A DNA stretch of 7,069 nt, taken from assembly GCA_023417775.1 (NCBI GenBank), contig JAEZEJ010000100.1, forward strand, positions 1-7,069. The letters are read 5' to 3'. This stretch comes from Actinomycetes bacterium. Its GTDB lineage: Bacteria; Actinomycetota; Actinomycetes; Propionibacteriales; Nocardioidaceae. A program made the translations under genes and the position numbers. Position 1 is the first letter of the stretch, and every line of letters starts with the position of its first letter. Below, piece by piece: positions 1 to 5,520 of the stretch. The notes below the pieces were generated by a model. That model did not search any database. It had not been told where the DNA came from and was given only the letters and a program-made list of their open reading frames with translations.

Positions 1-26
1 CGGCGACGGTGAGATCACCGTCGCCG
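1..26. repeat. 26-bp inverted repeat (12-bp arms) at the window edge
   Basis: Positions 1-12 (CGGCGACGGTGA) and 15-26 (TCACCGTCGCCG) are perfect reverse complements separated by GA. The element lies inside the coding frame of the first gene (Gly-Asp-Gly-Glu-Ile-Thr-Val-Ala) and may extend left of the window. No T-tract follows it, so it does not look like an ordinary intrinsic terminator. The palindrome is directly visible; any role is unknown. Confidence 0.55.
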
Positions 27-460
27 CGGGGGACGACCGGCGCACGGTGACCATCGCCAGCGAGCCCGTGATGACGCTGCCCGAGCCCGCAGCGGCGACG
101 AGTCACTGGGCACGGGCCCTCGGCGCGGACGTGCCGCCCCAGGCCCTCGGCTCTCCCTATGTCCGCAGCCTGATGCAGGTGTGCGAGCAGCTGGAGTACG
201 AGCGCGGCACCGGTCTGTTCACCGAGCCGGTGACCCCAGCCGTGGTCGAGGAGGATCGGAGGGAGGCGGTCGAATTGTTCCAGCAGGCGCCACCCGATCA
301 CCTTCGCGCTCTGGGCGTCTCGCAGTGCGAGGGATGGCCGGTGCTCATCCTCGGCGTGAAGTGGCACGATGTCGAGTTCCCGGCGGCCATGAGCGGTGGG
401 ACCCCGGTGATCCGCTATCTCCAGCTGCCCATCGTGGCGTTCGATGAGGAGGAGCCATGA
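2..460 (+). CDS. Hypothetical protein, 5'-partial (C-terminal part)
   Basis: I do not recognise this protein. The frame is open to the left edge of the window. The first in-frame start is GTG at 47, which would give 137 aa, but it has no convincing ribosome binding site. The 15 codons before it have G/C in the third position almost without exception and read as a plausible alternating polar/hydrophobic strand (GEITV...RRTVTIASEP). I therefore infer that the gene begins outside the window and only its C-terminal ~152 residues are seen. The visible part is soluble and acidic, with no signal peptide or membrane segment. It has an Ala/Pro-rich stretch, then a mixed region with aromatic residues (SHWARALG, VLILGVKWHDVEFP), and ends in DEEEP. 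The downstream membrane-protein gene starts within 4 to 70 nt and is in the same frame, so the two are probably co-transcribed. No function is assigned. Confidence 0.6.
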   Translation, partial: GDGEITVAAGDDRRTVTIASEPVMTLPEPAAATSHWARALGADVPPQALGSPYVRSLMQVCEQLEYERGTGLFTEPVTPAVVEEDRREAVELFQQAPPDHLRALGVSQCEGWPVLILGVKWHDVEFPAAMSGGTPVIRYLQLPIVAFDEEEP

Positions 461-529
461 CAGATGTCATCCGCACCGGTGACGTCGTCCCACTGGGGGA
501 GCGGGGCCGAGCCCGGAAGGGTGGAGTCC

Positions 530-1012
530 ATGAGCAGAGACATGATGTCGTCCTTGGCCTCGACCTTCGACTCCCTTCCCCTCGTCCTGCAGATCGCCGT
601 GGTCATCGGCATCGGCGTGGTGCCCTTCCTCGAGAGCTATGTCGGCGCCTTCGTGGGCACCTTGGTCGGTCTGCCGGCCCCGGTCGCGCTGATCGCGGCC
701 GTGCTCGGCAACGCCCTCGCCGTGCTGGTGGCCGTCGCCCTGGGGAGCAGGATCGCGGATCGGCGGACGATGCGACGTGACCGGCCCCGCACCCCGCGTC
801 AGGAGAAGGTCATCGCCCGCGTCGATCGGTGGGGCGTGCCGGTGGCCAGCCTGCTCGCGCCGATGGTGTTCGCCATCTCCCTGACGGCCTTCATCATGAC
901 GACGGCCGGGCTGGCGCGCCGGCAGGTCCTCGTGTGGCAGATCGCCGCGGTCGTGCTCTGGGGCGGGATCTTCACGGCCTTCGGCCTCGGCCTGCTCTCG
1001 GTGGCGGGCTGA
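530..1012 (+). CDS. Small multidrug-export-type integral membrane protein
   Basis: A hydrophobic protein of 160 aa counted from the ATG at 530. Hydrophobic segments fall at about residues 16-33, 35-48, 51-73, 105-127 and 134-157. A strongly basic loop at about 74-100 (RIADRRTMRRDRPR) is probably cytoplasmic. The first half carries a Pro-Phe-Leu-Glu-Ser-Tyr stretch (residues 33-37) followed by Gly-rich helices and a conserved-looking AAVLGNALAVLVAV. This resembles the actinobacterial 'small multidrug efflux protein' family (Sm_multidrug_ex-like), a label that rests on weak functional evidence, and no substrate can be inferred. I chose ATG 530 because GGTGGAG (520-526) and GGAAGG (515-520) precede it. 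An in-frame ATG at 464 would add 22 polar residues and lies about 10 nt after GAGGAGG. The gene follows the upstream hypothetical gene on the same strand, probably in one transcript, and converges on the TetR gene. The membrane call is firm; the family call is moderate. Confidence 0.7.
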   Translation: MSRDMMSSLASTFDSLPLVLQIAVVIGIGVVPFLESYVGAFVGTLVGLPAPVALIAAVLGNALAVLVAVALGSRIADRRTMRRDRPRTPRQEKVIARVDRWGVPVASLLAPMVFAISLTAFIMTTAGLARRQVLVWQIAAVVLWGGIFTAFGLGLLSVAG

Positions 1013-1110
1013 CATGCTCCGTTCGCCGGGGCGGGATCGGATGCTGCGCATCGAGGCATGGTCGACGCGATGGCGACGCGCGGACCTGGCGCGGCCGCTG
1101 CCGGTGAGTC

Positions 1111-1731
1111 TCAGGCGTGCGGCTGCGAGGCGAGCAGATAGGCGCTCAGCAGGCGCTTGAGCTCGATGACGGCCTCGGTGTGCTCCTGTCCGTCCCGCAC
1201 GGAGAAGTTGAGCATCGAGTAGGCGACGTAGACCAGCACCTCGGCCATGATCTGACGACGCTCGCGGGGTGTCCCGGGGGTGAGCGGACCGAGTGCGTAG
1301 GCGACATCGGAGGCCAGCTCGCGCTCGGTGACGGCGGCCGTGGCGCGGGTGGCCGGCGTGGACTGCATGGCCATCCAGACGGCCCGCCGGGAGGGGTCCT
1401 CGATCCACAGCCGGGCCATGTGGTCCACGAGCCGGTTGAGCAGGACGAGCCAGTCGAGGGTGGGGAGCGCGGCGGTCAGCCGCCCGAGCTCCTCGCGGAC
1501 CGCGACGGCATTCTGCCGGTCGAGCTCGCAGACGATGACGTACTTGTTCTGGAAGAACTGATAGAGGGTGCCGATCGGCAGGCCTGCCCGCTGGGCGACC
1601 TCCTCGCAGGTGAAGGACTCGAAGCCGACGTCCAGCAGCAACTCGCGCGACACCTGCAGCAGATGGTCGAACTTGAGCTGGCTGCGCTCCTGCGTAGGGC
1701 GCCTCCGGGGCTCGAGAATCTGCGCGGTCAC
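1111..1731 (-). CDS. TetR-family transcriptional regulator
   Basis: A 206-aa protein of normal TetR length. A basic N-terminal arm (RRRPTQERSQLK) leads into a first helix, and a helix-turn-helix lies at about residues 40-60, with FTCEEVAQRAGLPIGTLYQFF being the classic TetR signature. The remaining ~140 residues form an all-helical ligand/dimer domain whose effector cannot be read from sequence. The gene lies 108 bp downstream of the dehydrogenase-phosphotransferase pair on the same strand, so a role as local regulator, possibly through the palindrome at 3651-3666, is a reasonable inference. The start is GTG at 1731. GGAGG sits only 1 nt before it, too close for normal use, and a TACCCT element lies just upstream, so the mRNA could be leaderless. 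No other upstream in-frame start was found. Acyl-CoA or fatty-acid effectors are suggested by context only. Confidence 0.9.
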   Translation of the reverse strand: MTAQILEPRRRPTQERSQLKFDHLLQVSRELLLDVGFESFTCEEVAQRAGLPIGTLYQFFQNKYVIVCELDRQNAVAVREELGRLTAALPTLDWLVLLNRLVDHMARLWIEDPSRRAVWMAMQSTPATRATAAVTERELASDVAYALGPLTPGTPRERRQIMAEVLVYVAYSMLNFSVRDGQEHTEAVIELKRLLSAYLLASQPHA

Positions 1732-1737
1732 GCCTCC

Positions 1738-1743
1738 AGGGTA
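1738..1743 (-). promoter_or_regulatory. Possible -10 element of the TetR gene (leaderless)
   Basis: Read on the minus strand this is TACCCT, fitting the loose actinobacterial TAnnnT -10 pattern. It ends 6 nt before the GTG start, so transcription would begin at or very near the start codon. No good -35 hexamer is visible. This is an inference from spacing; the element is short and could be chance. Confidence 0.25.
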
Positions 1744-1790
1744 CAGAACCGGATCGGGAGGGCTGATCTGTGGTGCGACAGCTGCGAGAC

Positions 1791-1832
1791 GGCCCCCGGG
1801 GAAATCACCCTCATGGCGATCCCCCGAGGGCC
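1791..1832 (-). terminator. GC-rich hairpin after the phosphotransferase gene (possible terminator)
   Basis: Arms 1791-1801 (GGCCCCCGGGG) and 1822-1832 (CCCCGAGGGCC) pair over 11 bp with one G-U wobble in the minus-strand RNA, around a 20-nt loop. The hairpin begins 8 nt after the phosphotransferase stop and lies before the TetR gene. It has no U-tract, as is common for actinobacterial stem-type terminators. It may end or reduce transcription into the TetR gene. The structure is directly visible; termination is inferred. Confidence 0.4.
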
Positions 1833-1839
1833 GCGTCGA

Positions 1840-2862
1840 TCATGCCGTGGCGTCGAGCCCGCGCTGGACGAGAGGGCCGATCGAGTCGCCGATGTGATCG
1901 AAACCCTCGCCGAGGGTCTGACCGTGGATGTAGCGGTAGTAGATGCCCTCGAGGATGACCGCGAGCTTGAAGTAGGCGAGTCCGAGGTGGAAGCCCAGCT
2001 CGCTCAGGTCCCGGCCCGAGGTCGCCGCATAGCGTTCGATGACGGCGTCGACCGACAGATAGCCCGGAGCCTTGGGCGCGTCCGTGACCGAGGCGGGCGA
2101 GTCGCCGGTCTCGTGCAGTGCCAGGTTCTGATAGGCGACCATGAGCGCGACATCGGTGAGCGGATCGCCCAGCGTGCTCATCTCCCAGTCGAGGACCGCG
2201 GTGATCCGGTCGGCATCGTCGACCAGGGCGTTGTCGAGCCGGTAGTCGCCGTGCACGATCGTGCCATCGCCCGCCTGCGGGATGGACCGCTCCAGCCGGG
2301 CGTAGAGCTCGTCGATCCCGTCGATCTCCCGGCTCCGCGAGGCGTCGAGCTGCTTCTTCCAGCGCCGCACCTGGCGTTCCAGATAGCCGTCGGGACGACC
2401 GAAGTCGCCCAGTCCGACCGAGGCGTAGTCCACCTCGTGCAGTGCCGCGAGGGTGTCGACGAGGCGCTCGGAGATCGCCCGGGTGCGCTCGGGGCCGAGG
2501 GGCTCGAGCTGGTCGACCCGCTGGTAGGGGGTGCCGGGGACGCTCTCCATCAGATAGAAGGGGGCGCCGATGACGGAGTCGTCCTGGCAGAGGCCGTAGG
2601 TGATCGGCACGGGCACCGCGGTGTCCGCGAGAGCACGCATGACCCGGTACTCGCGCGACATGTCGTGGGCGGTCGCCAGCACATGGCCGAGCGGAGGCCG
2701 CCGCGCGATGATCTCGCGCGTGCCGTCGCCGACCCGATAGGTCAGATTGGACTTGCCGCCGGTGATGAGCGTCGCCGTCAGCGGCCCGGAGGTGTCCAGC
2801 ACCCCGGGCTGCTCGGCGTCGATCCACCGGGCGAGCGCGCCTGTGTCGAGGCCCTCGGTCAT
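1840..2862 (-). CDS. APH/ACAD10-11-type phosphotransferase (kinase fold)
   Basis: A 340-aa protein of the aminoglycoside-phosphotransferase superfamily, of the branch found next to or fused to acyl-CoA dehydrogenases (ACAD10/ACAD11, LvaA, mycobacterial FadE36-like). Visible motifs: a nucleotide-loop GGKSN at 35-39, a basic ARRPP at 53-57 where the ATP-binding Lys/Arg is expected, Glu71, the Brenner catalytic loop HGDYRLDN at 204-211, and the metal-binding DWE at 225-227 followed by GDP. All core catalytic residues appear intact. Members of this branch that have been characterised phosphorylate the hydroxyl of 4-hydroxyacyl-CoAs during hydroxy-fatty-acid or levulinate catabolism; antibiotic resistance is not implied. 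I chose ATG 2862 because AAGGA precedes it by 5 nt and the dehydrogenase stop forms TGACATG with it, which suggests translational coupling. A start at 2919 would overlap that gene by 56 nt. The substrate is inferred from family and context. Confidence 0.88.
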   Translation of the reverse strand: MTEGLDTGALARWIDAEQPGVLDTSGPLTATLITGGKSNLTYRVGDGTREIIARRPPLGHVLATAHDMSREYRVMRALADTAVPVPITYGLCQDDSVIGAPFYLMESVPGTPYQRVDQLEPLGPERTRAISERLVDTLAALHEVDYASVGLGDFGRPDGYLERQVRRWKKQLDASRSREIDGIDELYARLERSIPQAGDGTIVHGDYRLDNALVDDADRITAVLDWEMSTLGDPLTDVALMVAYQNLALHETGDSPASVTDAPKAPGYLSVDAVIERYAATSGRDLSELGFHLGLAYFKLAVILEGIYYRYIHGQTLGEGFDHIGDSIGPLVQRGLDATA

Positions 2863-2863
2863 G

Positions 2864-3619
2864 TCAGTCCTTCGGTCCGCCGGCAACGTAGATGACCTGG
2901 CCGGAGACGAAGCCGGCACCCTCGCTCGCGAGGAACGAGACGGTGTGGGCGATGTCCTCGGGCTGGCCGACGCGCTGCACCGGGATCTCCTTGGCGGCGT
3001 AGGCGATGAAATCGTCGAAGGGCACGCCGATGCGCTCGGCGGTCGCCGCGGTCATGTCGGTCTGGATGAAGCCCGGGGCGATCGCATTGGCGGTGACATT
3101 GAACTTGCCGAGCTCGATGGCGAGGGTCTTGGTGAAGCCCTGGATGCCGGCCTTCGCCGCGGAGTAGTTGGCCTGGCCGCGGTTGCCGAGGGCCGACGTG
3201 CTCGAGAGGTTGACGATGCGACCGAACGTGGCCTCGGTCATGTGCTTCTGCACGGCCTTGGTCATGTTGAACGCGCCGCGCAGGTGCACGCTCATGACGG
3301 CGTCCCAGTCGTCGACCGTCATCTTGAACAGCAGATTGTCGCGGATGATGCCGGCATTGTTGACCAGGACGGTCGGGGCGCCGAGCTCGGAGGCGACGCG
3401 CTCGACGGCGGCCTCGACGCTCTCGGCATCGGCGACATCGGCGCCGACGGCGATGGCCTTGCCACCCGCGGAGGTGATGGACTCGACGGTGTCGGCGCAG
3501 GCGGCTTCGTCGAGGTCGAGGACGGCCACCTGGAGACCGTCGGCGGCGAGTCGCTGGGCGACGCCCTGACCGATGCCGCGGGCGGCTCCAGTGACGATGG
3601 CGGTACGGGTCTCGGACAC
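2864..3619 (-). CDS. FabG-like short-chain dehydrogenase/reductase
   Basis: A classical SDR of 251 aa that interconverts a keto and a hydroxyl group, most likely on an acyl-CoA or acyl-ACP. It has the Rossmann motif TGAARGIG (10-17), NNAG (87-90), the catalytic Ser in NLSST near 139-140, and YSAAK (Tyr152, Lys156). Asp35 at the end of the second strand favours NAD(H) over NADP(H). The usual fourth catalytic residue, Asn in the 'NL' motif, is His112 here (VMSVHLRGAF), a variant seen in many actinobacterial FabG-like enzymes. The start is GTG 3619, chosen because the Rossmann strand begins directly after it and AGGAG lies upstream. A longer frame to 3673 would run through the promoter and operator. 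The kinase gene follows after 1 nt, so reduction to a hydroxyacyl-CoA followed by phosphorylation is an attractive joint role. General fatty-acid or beta-oxidation reductase is the alternative. Confidence 0.92.
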   Translation of the reverse strand: MSETRTAIVTGAARGIGQGVAQRLAADGLQVAVLDLDEAACADTVESITSAGGKAIAVGADVADAESVEAAVERVASELGAPTVLVNNAGIIRDNLLFKMTVDDWDAVMSVHLRGAFNMTKAVQKHMTEATFGRIVNLSSTSALGNRGQANYSAAKAGIQGFTKTLAIELGKFNVTANAIAPGFIQTDMTAATAERIGVPFDDFIAYAAKEIPVQRVGQPEDIAHTVSFLASEGAGFVSGQVIYVAGGPKD

Positions 3620-3641
3620 GATGTTCTCTCTCCTGGTCGGA

Positions 3642-3647
3642 AGAATA
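3642..3647 (-). promoter_or_regulatory. Candidate -10 box of the dehydrogenase operon
   Basis: On the minus strand this reads TATTCT, 22 nt before the GTG start with an AGGAG-containing leader between. A second candidate, TACAGT, lies at 3672-3677. Both lack a clear -35. The palindrome at 3651-3666 would lie in the spacer of the first and at the transcription start of the second, so a bound repressor would block either. Confidence 0.4.
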
Positions 3648-3650
3648 TTG

Positions 3651-3666
3651 CTAAGCGCTTGCTTAG
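3651..3666. promoter_or_regulatory. Palindromic operator CTAAGC-N4-GCTTAG
   Basis: A perfect 6-bp inverted repeat (CTAAGC/GCTTAG) around GCTT contains a nested perfect palindrome AAGCGCTT at 3653-3660 and a repeated GCTT. Its size and AAGCGCTT core resemble TetR-type operators of acyl-CoA or sterol catabolism genes in actinobacteria; it is close to, but not identical with, my recollection of the KstR2 pattern. It lies directly upstream of the dehydrogenase gene and the TetR regulator is in the same strand group, so that regulator is the first candidate to bind. Binding is inferred. Confidence 0.6.
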
Positions 3667-3724
3667 TTCGCACTGTAGCACCCGCCGCAGGTGGGGGACA
3701 TCACATGCCGGAATCGACAAGAAG

Positions 3725-3740
3725 ATGAGGAATCCCTCAT
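3725..3740. promoter_or_regulatory. Palindrome A: ATGAGG-N4-CCTCAT
   Basis: A 6-bp perfect inverted repeat around AATC. It is the first of two near-identical dyads, with the second starting 29 bp later. It covers the place where a -35 box for the TATAGT -10 at 3749-3754 would be; no good -35 is present, so the promoter may depend on or be blocked by a regulator here. I do not recognise the cognate protein. Confidence 0.6.
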
Positions 3741-3748
3741 GTTTGCCC

Positions 3749-3754
3749 TATAGT
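3749..3754 (+). promoter_or_regulatory. -10 box TATAGT of the carboxylase operon
   Basis: TATAGT matches five of six consensus -10 bases and is the most AT-rich site upstream of the carboxyltransferase gene. Transcription would begin near 3760, giving a leader of about 25 nt. It is placed between the two TGAGG palindromes, the second starting immediately after it. Confidence 0.6.
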
Positions 3755-3768
3755 TGAGGAAACCCTCA
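3755..3768. promoter_or_regulatory. Palindrome B: TGAGG-N4-CCTCA
   Basis: A 5-bp inverted repeat around AAAC, with both arms identical to those of palindrome A. It abuts the -10 box and covers the expected transcription start, a classic repressor position. The ribosome binding site AGGAG (3775-3779) follows, 5 nt before the GTG start. Confidence 0.6.
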
Positions 3769-3784
3769 CGTTTTAGGAGCCGTT

Positions 3785-5269
3785 GTGACCGACATCGATC
3801 AGGCGCCCGATCACCGCGCGACACTTGAAGACCGCCGGACCCAGCGCTTCGCCCGCGTCGAGCCTCGCGGCAAGCGCGTGCACACCGCCCGCGAGCGCGT
3901 CGAGCTGTTCTTCGACGAGGGCACGTTCAATGAGACGACCCCGATGCGCTCGGCCCACGGCGGCGGCAGCGGAGTCGTCACCGGATGGGGCCTGGTCGAC
4001 GGTCGCCCGGTCGTCGTCGCCTCGCACGACGCGGCGGTCGCCTCCGGCGCCATCGGCGAGGTCATGGCCGAGACGATCATGTCCGCCCAGCGCCTCGCGA
4101 TCGACCGTGGTTTCCCGATCGTCTACATCAACGACTCCGGCGGCGCCCGTGTGCCCGACGGCATCCTCGCGCTGCACGGCTGCGGCGGCATCTTCGCGCT
4201 CAATGTCGAGGCGCAGCGCCGCATCCCGCAGATCTCGCTCATCCTCGGCCCCTGCGCCGGTGCCGCCGCGTACTCCCCGGCGCTCACCGACTGGACCATC
4301 ATGGTCAAGGGCCAGGGGCACATGTTCCTCACGGGCCCTGACATCGTGAAGGCCGCCACGGGCGAGGACGCCACGGCCGATGAGATCGGCGGCTCGCGCC
4401 TGCACACGGAGACCAGCGGCGTCGCCCACCTCGAGGTCGAGTCCGAGGTCGAGGCGCTGGAGTCCGCGCGGCTGCTGCTGTCCTTCCTGCCCTCGCATGC
4501 CGGCGGCGCCCAACAGGTCAGCGGCGCCGTTCCCGCCAACCCGCGTGCCGCCGAGGCGCTGCCCGGGCTCGTGCCCGCGAAGGCCTCGGTCGTCTTCGAC
4601 ATGAACCAGCTCGTCGACGGCGTGCTGGACAACGGCGCCCGCCTCGAGCTGATGCCCCGCCATGCGGGCAGCATCCTCACCCTCTTCGGCCGGCTCGACG
4701 GCCGGCCCGTCGGCGTGGTCGCCAACCAGCCCGCCTGCCGTGGCGGCATCCTCGATGCGAAGAGCTCGGTGAAGCTCGCGCGCTTCGTGGAGTTCTGCGG
4801 GCGCTTCGGCGTGCCGGTGCTCACCTTCGTGGACGTCCCGGGGTTCCTCCCGGGCACGGTCGAGGAGGGCCGCGGCGTCATCACGCATGGCGCCAAGGTC
4901 CTCAAGGCGTATGTCGACGCCGACTCGCCCAAGCTGACCGTCGTCGTGCGCAAGGCGTACGGCGGTGCCTACATCGCGATGGGCGCCAAGTCGCTCGGCG
5001 CGGACATGACGTGGGCCTGGTCGAACTCCGAGATCGCGGTCATGGGGCCGGGAGGAGCCGTCGCGCTGCTGCACCGCCGCGCGCTCGCCGCCGCCGACGA
5101 CCCGATCGCCCTGCGCGACGAGCTCGCGGCCGAGTACCGCGAGAATGTCGCGCGTCCGTACGGAGCCGCCGAGGCGGGCATCGTCGACGATGTCATCGTG
5201 CCGGAGGAGACCCGCGGCCGGATGACCCAGGCGCTGCGGATGCTCACCCACGAGGAGGGGGAGCGGTGA
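3785..5269 (+). CDS. Acyl-CoA carboxylase carboxyltransferase (beta) subunit
   Basis: A 494-aa biotin-dependent carboxyltransferase of the PccB/AccD type, with both crotonase-fold halves (about 25-240 and 260-490) and no zinc finger. It moves CO2 from carboxybiotin to an acyl-CoA in the cytosol. The N-terminal half has GPCAGAAAYSPALTDW (155-170) and the C-terminal half has VDVPGFLPG (349-357) and RKAYGGAYIAMGAKSLGAD (389-407); both belong to the oxyanion-hole regions. Ile397, after GGAY, matches the position where propionyl-CoA-specific PccB has Asp and the acetyl-CoA-accepting Streptomyces AccB has Ile. I infer that acetyl-CoA is used, giving malonyl-CoA, perhaps along with longer acyl-CoAs. 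Position 160 is Ala where many relatives have the second Gly of AGG. The start is GTG 3785 with AGGAG 5 nt upstream. The biotin carrier overlaps the end by 4 nt. No biotin carboxylase or epsilon subunit is in view. Confidence 0.93.
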   Translation: MTDIDQAPDHRATLEDRRTQRFARVEPRGKRVHTARERVELFFDEGTFNETTPMRSAHGGGSGVVTGWGLVDGRPVVVASHDAAVASGAIGEVMAETIMSAQRLAIDRGFPIVYINDSGGARVPDGILALHGCGGIFALNVEAQRRIPQISLILGPCAGAAAYSPALTDWTIMVKGQGHMFLTGPDIVKAATGEDATADEIGGSRLHTETSGVAHLEVESEVEALESARLLLSFLPSHAGGAQQVSGAVPANPRAAEALPGLVPAKASVVFDMNQLVDGVLDNGARLELMPRHAGSILTLFGRLDGRPVGVVANQPACRGGILDAKSSVKLARFVEFCGRFGVPVLTFVDVPGFLPGTVEEGRGVITHGAKVLKAYVDADSPKLTVVVRKAYGGAYIAMGAKSLGADMTWAWSNSEIAVMGPGGAVALLHRRALAAADDPIALRDELAAEYRENVARPYGAAEAGIVDDVIVPEETRGRMTQALRMLTHEEGER

Positions 5270-5496
5270 CCGTTCCCGCACGCGCCGACATCGTCGGGAA
5301 TGTCTGGAAGATCGTCGCCCGCGAGGGCGATCCGGTGGGCGTCGGCGACACCGTCGCGATCCTGGAGACGATGAAGATGGAGATCCCCGTCGTCGCCCCG
5401 GCCTCCGGCCACGTGAGCCGCATCCTGGTGGCCGAGGGGCAGATCGTCCAGGAGGGCGATCCGGTCGCGGAGATCGACGCCACGCTCAGCGCCTGA
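5266..5496 (+). CDS. Single-domain biotin carboxyl carrier protein
   Basis: A 76-aa biotinyl domain carrying the canonical ETMKME motif with the biotin-accepting Lys37. It shows the expected pattern of a Gly turn before the motif (VGVGDTVAILETMKMEIP) and a matching repeat after it (VAEGQIVQEGDPVAEI). It is the swinging arm between a biotin carboxylase and the carboxyltransferase just upstream. Stand-alone carriers of 70-75 aa of this kind are known in actinobacteria (for example TB7.3 of Mycobacterium tuberculosis). The GTG start lies within the carboxyltransferase stop (GTGA overlap) behind a purine-rich GAGGAGGGGGAG, which indicates translational coupling and roughly matched synthesis. The biotin carboxylase partner and the biotin ligase must be encoded elsewhere. 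A lipoyl domain is ruled out by the MKM motif. Confidence 0.93.
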   Translation: MTVPARADIVGNVWKIVAREGDPVGVGDTVAILETMKMEIPVVAPASGHVSRILVAEGQIVQEGDPVAEIDATLSA

Positions 5497-5520
5497 ACCG
5501 TCTCTGACAGGATCGGCGGG

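Noticed and set aside
457..780. ATGA-overlapping plus-strand frame starting at 457
   Set aside because: The ATG has a good upstream GAGGAGG, but the product is an Arg/Gly/Ala-rich string, and the frame at 530-1012 gives a clear membrane protein over the same bases.
1014..1160. Short plus-strand ORF starting one base after the membrane-protein stop
   Set aside because: It would be about 48 Arg-rich residues, it runs into the 3' end of the TetR gene, and it has no convincing coding signal.
1840..2862. Aminoglycoside resistance gene
   Set aside because: The APH fold is present, but the sequence type and its coupling to a dehydrogenase match the acyl-CoA-linked branch, and there are no mobile-element signs nearby.
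1117..2895. 592-codon plus-strand open frame antisense to the TetR and kinase genes
   Set aside because: Its product is low-complexity and Asp/Gly/Val/Arg-rich with no recognisable domain, while the minus strand carries clear TetR and APH motifs. Long antisense frames are a normal by-product of high G/C third-position bias.
3755..3768. TGAGG palindromes as the site of the local GntR regulator
   Set aside because: Left unassigned: the dyad next to the GntR gene is GATAC-N3-GTATC, which shares neither half-site nor spacing with TGAGG-N4-CCTCA.
3773..5281. 502-codon minus-strand open frame opposite the carboxyltransferase
   Set aside because: Highly charged repetitive composition with no domain, and fully explained by the codon bias of the unmistakable carboxyltransferase on the plus strand.
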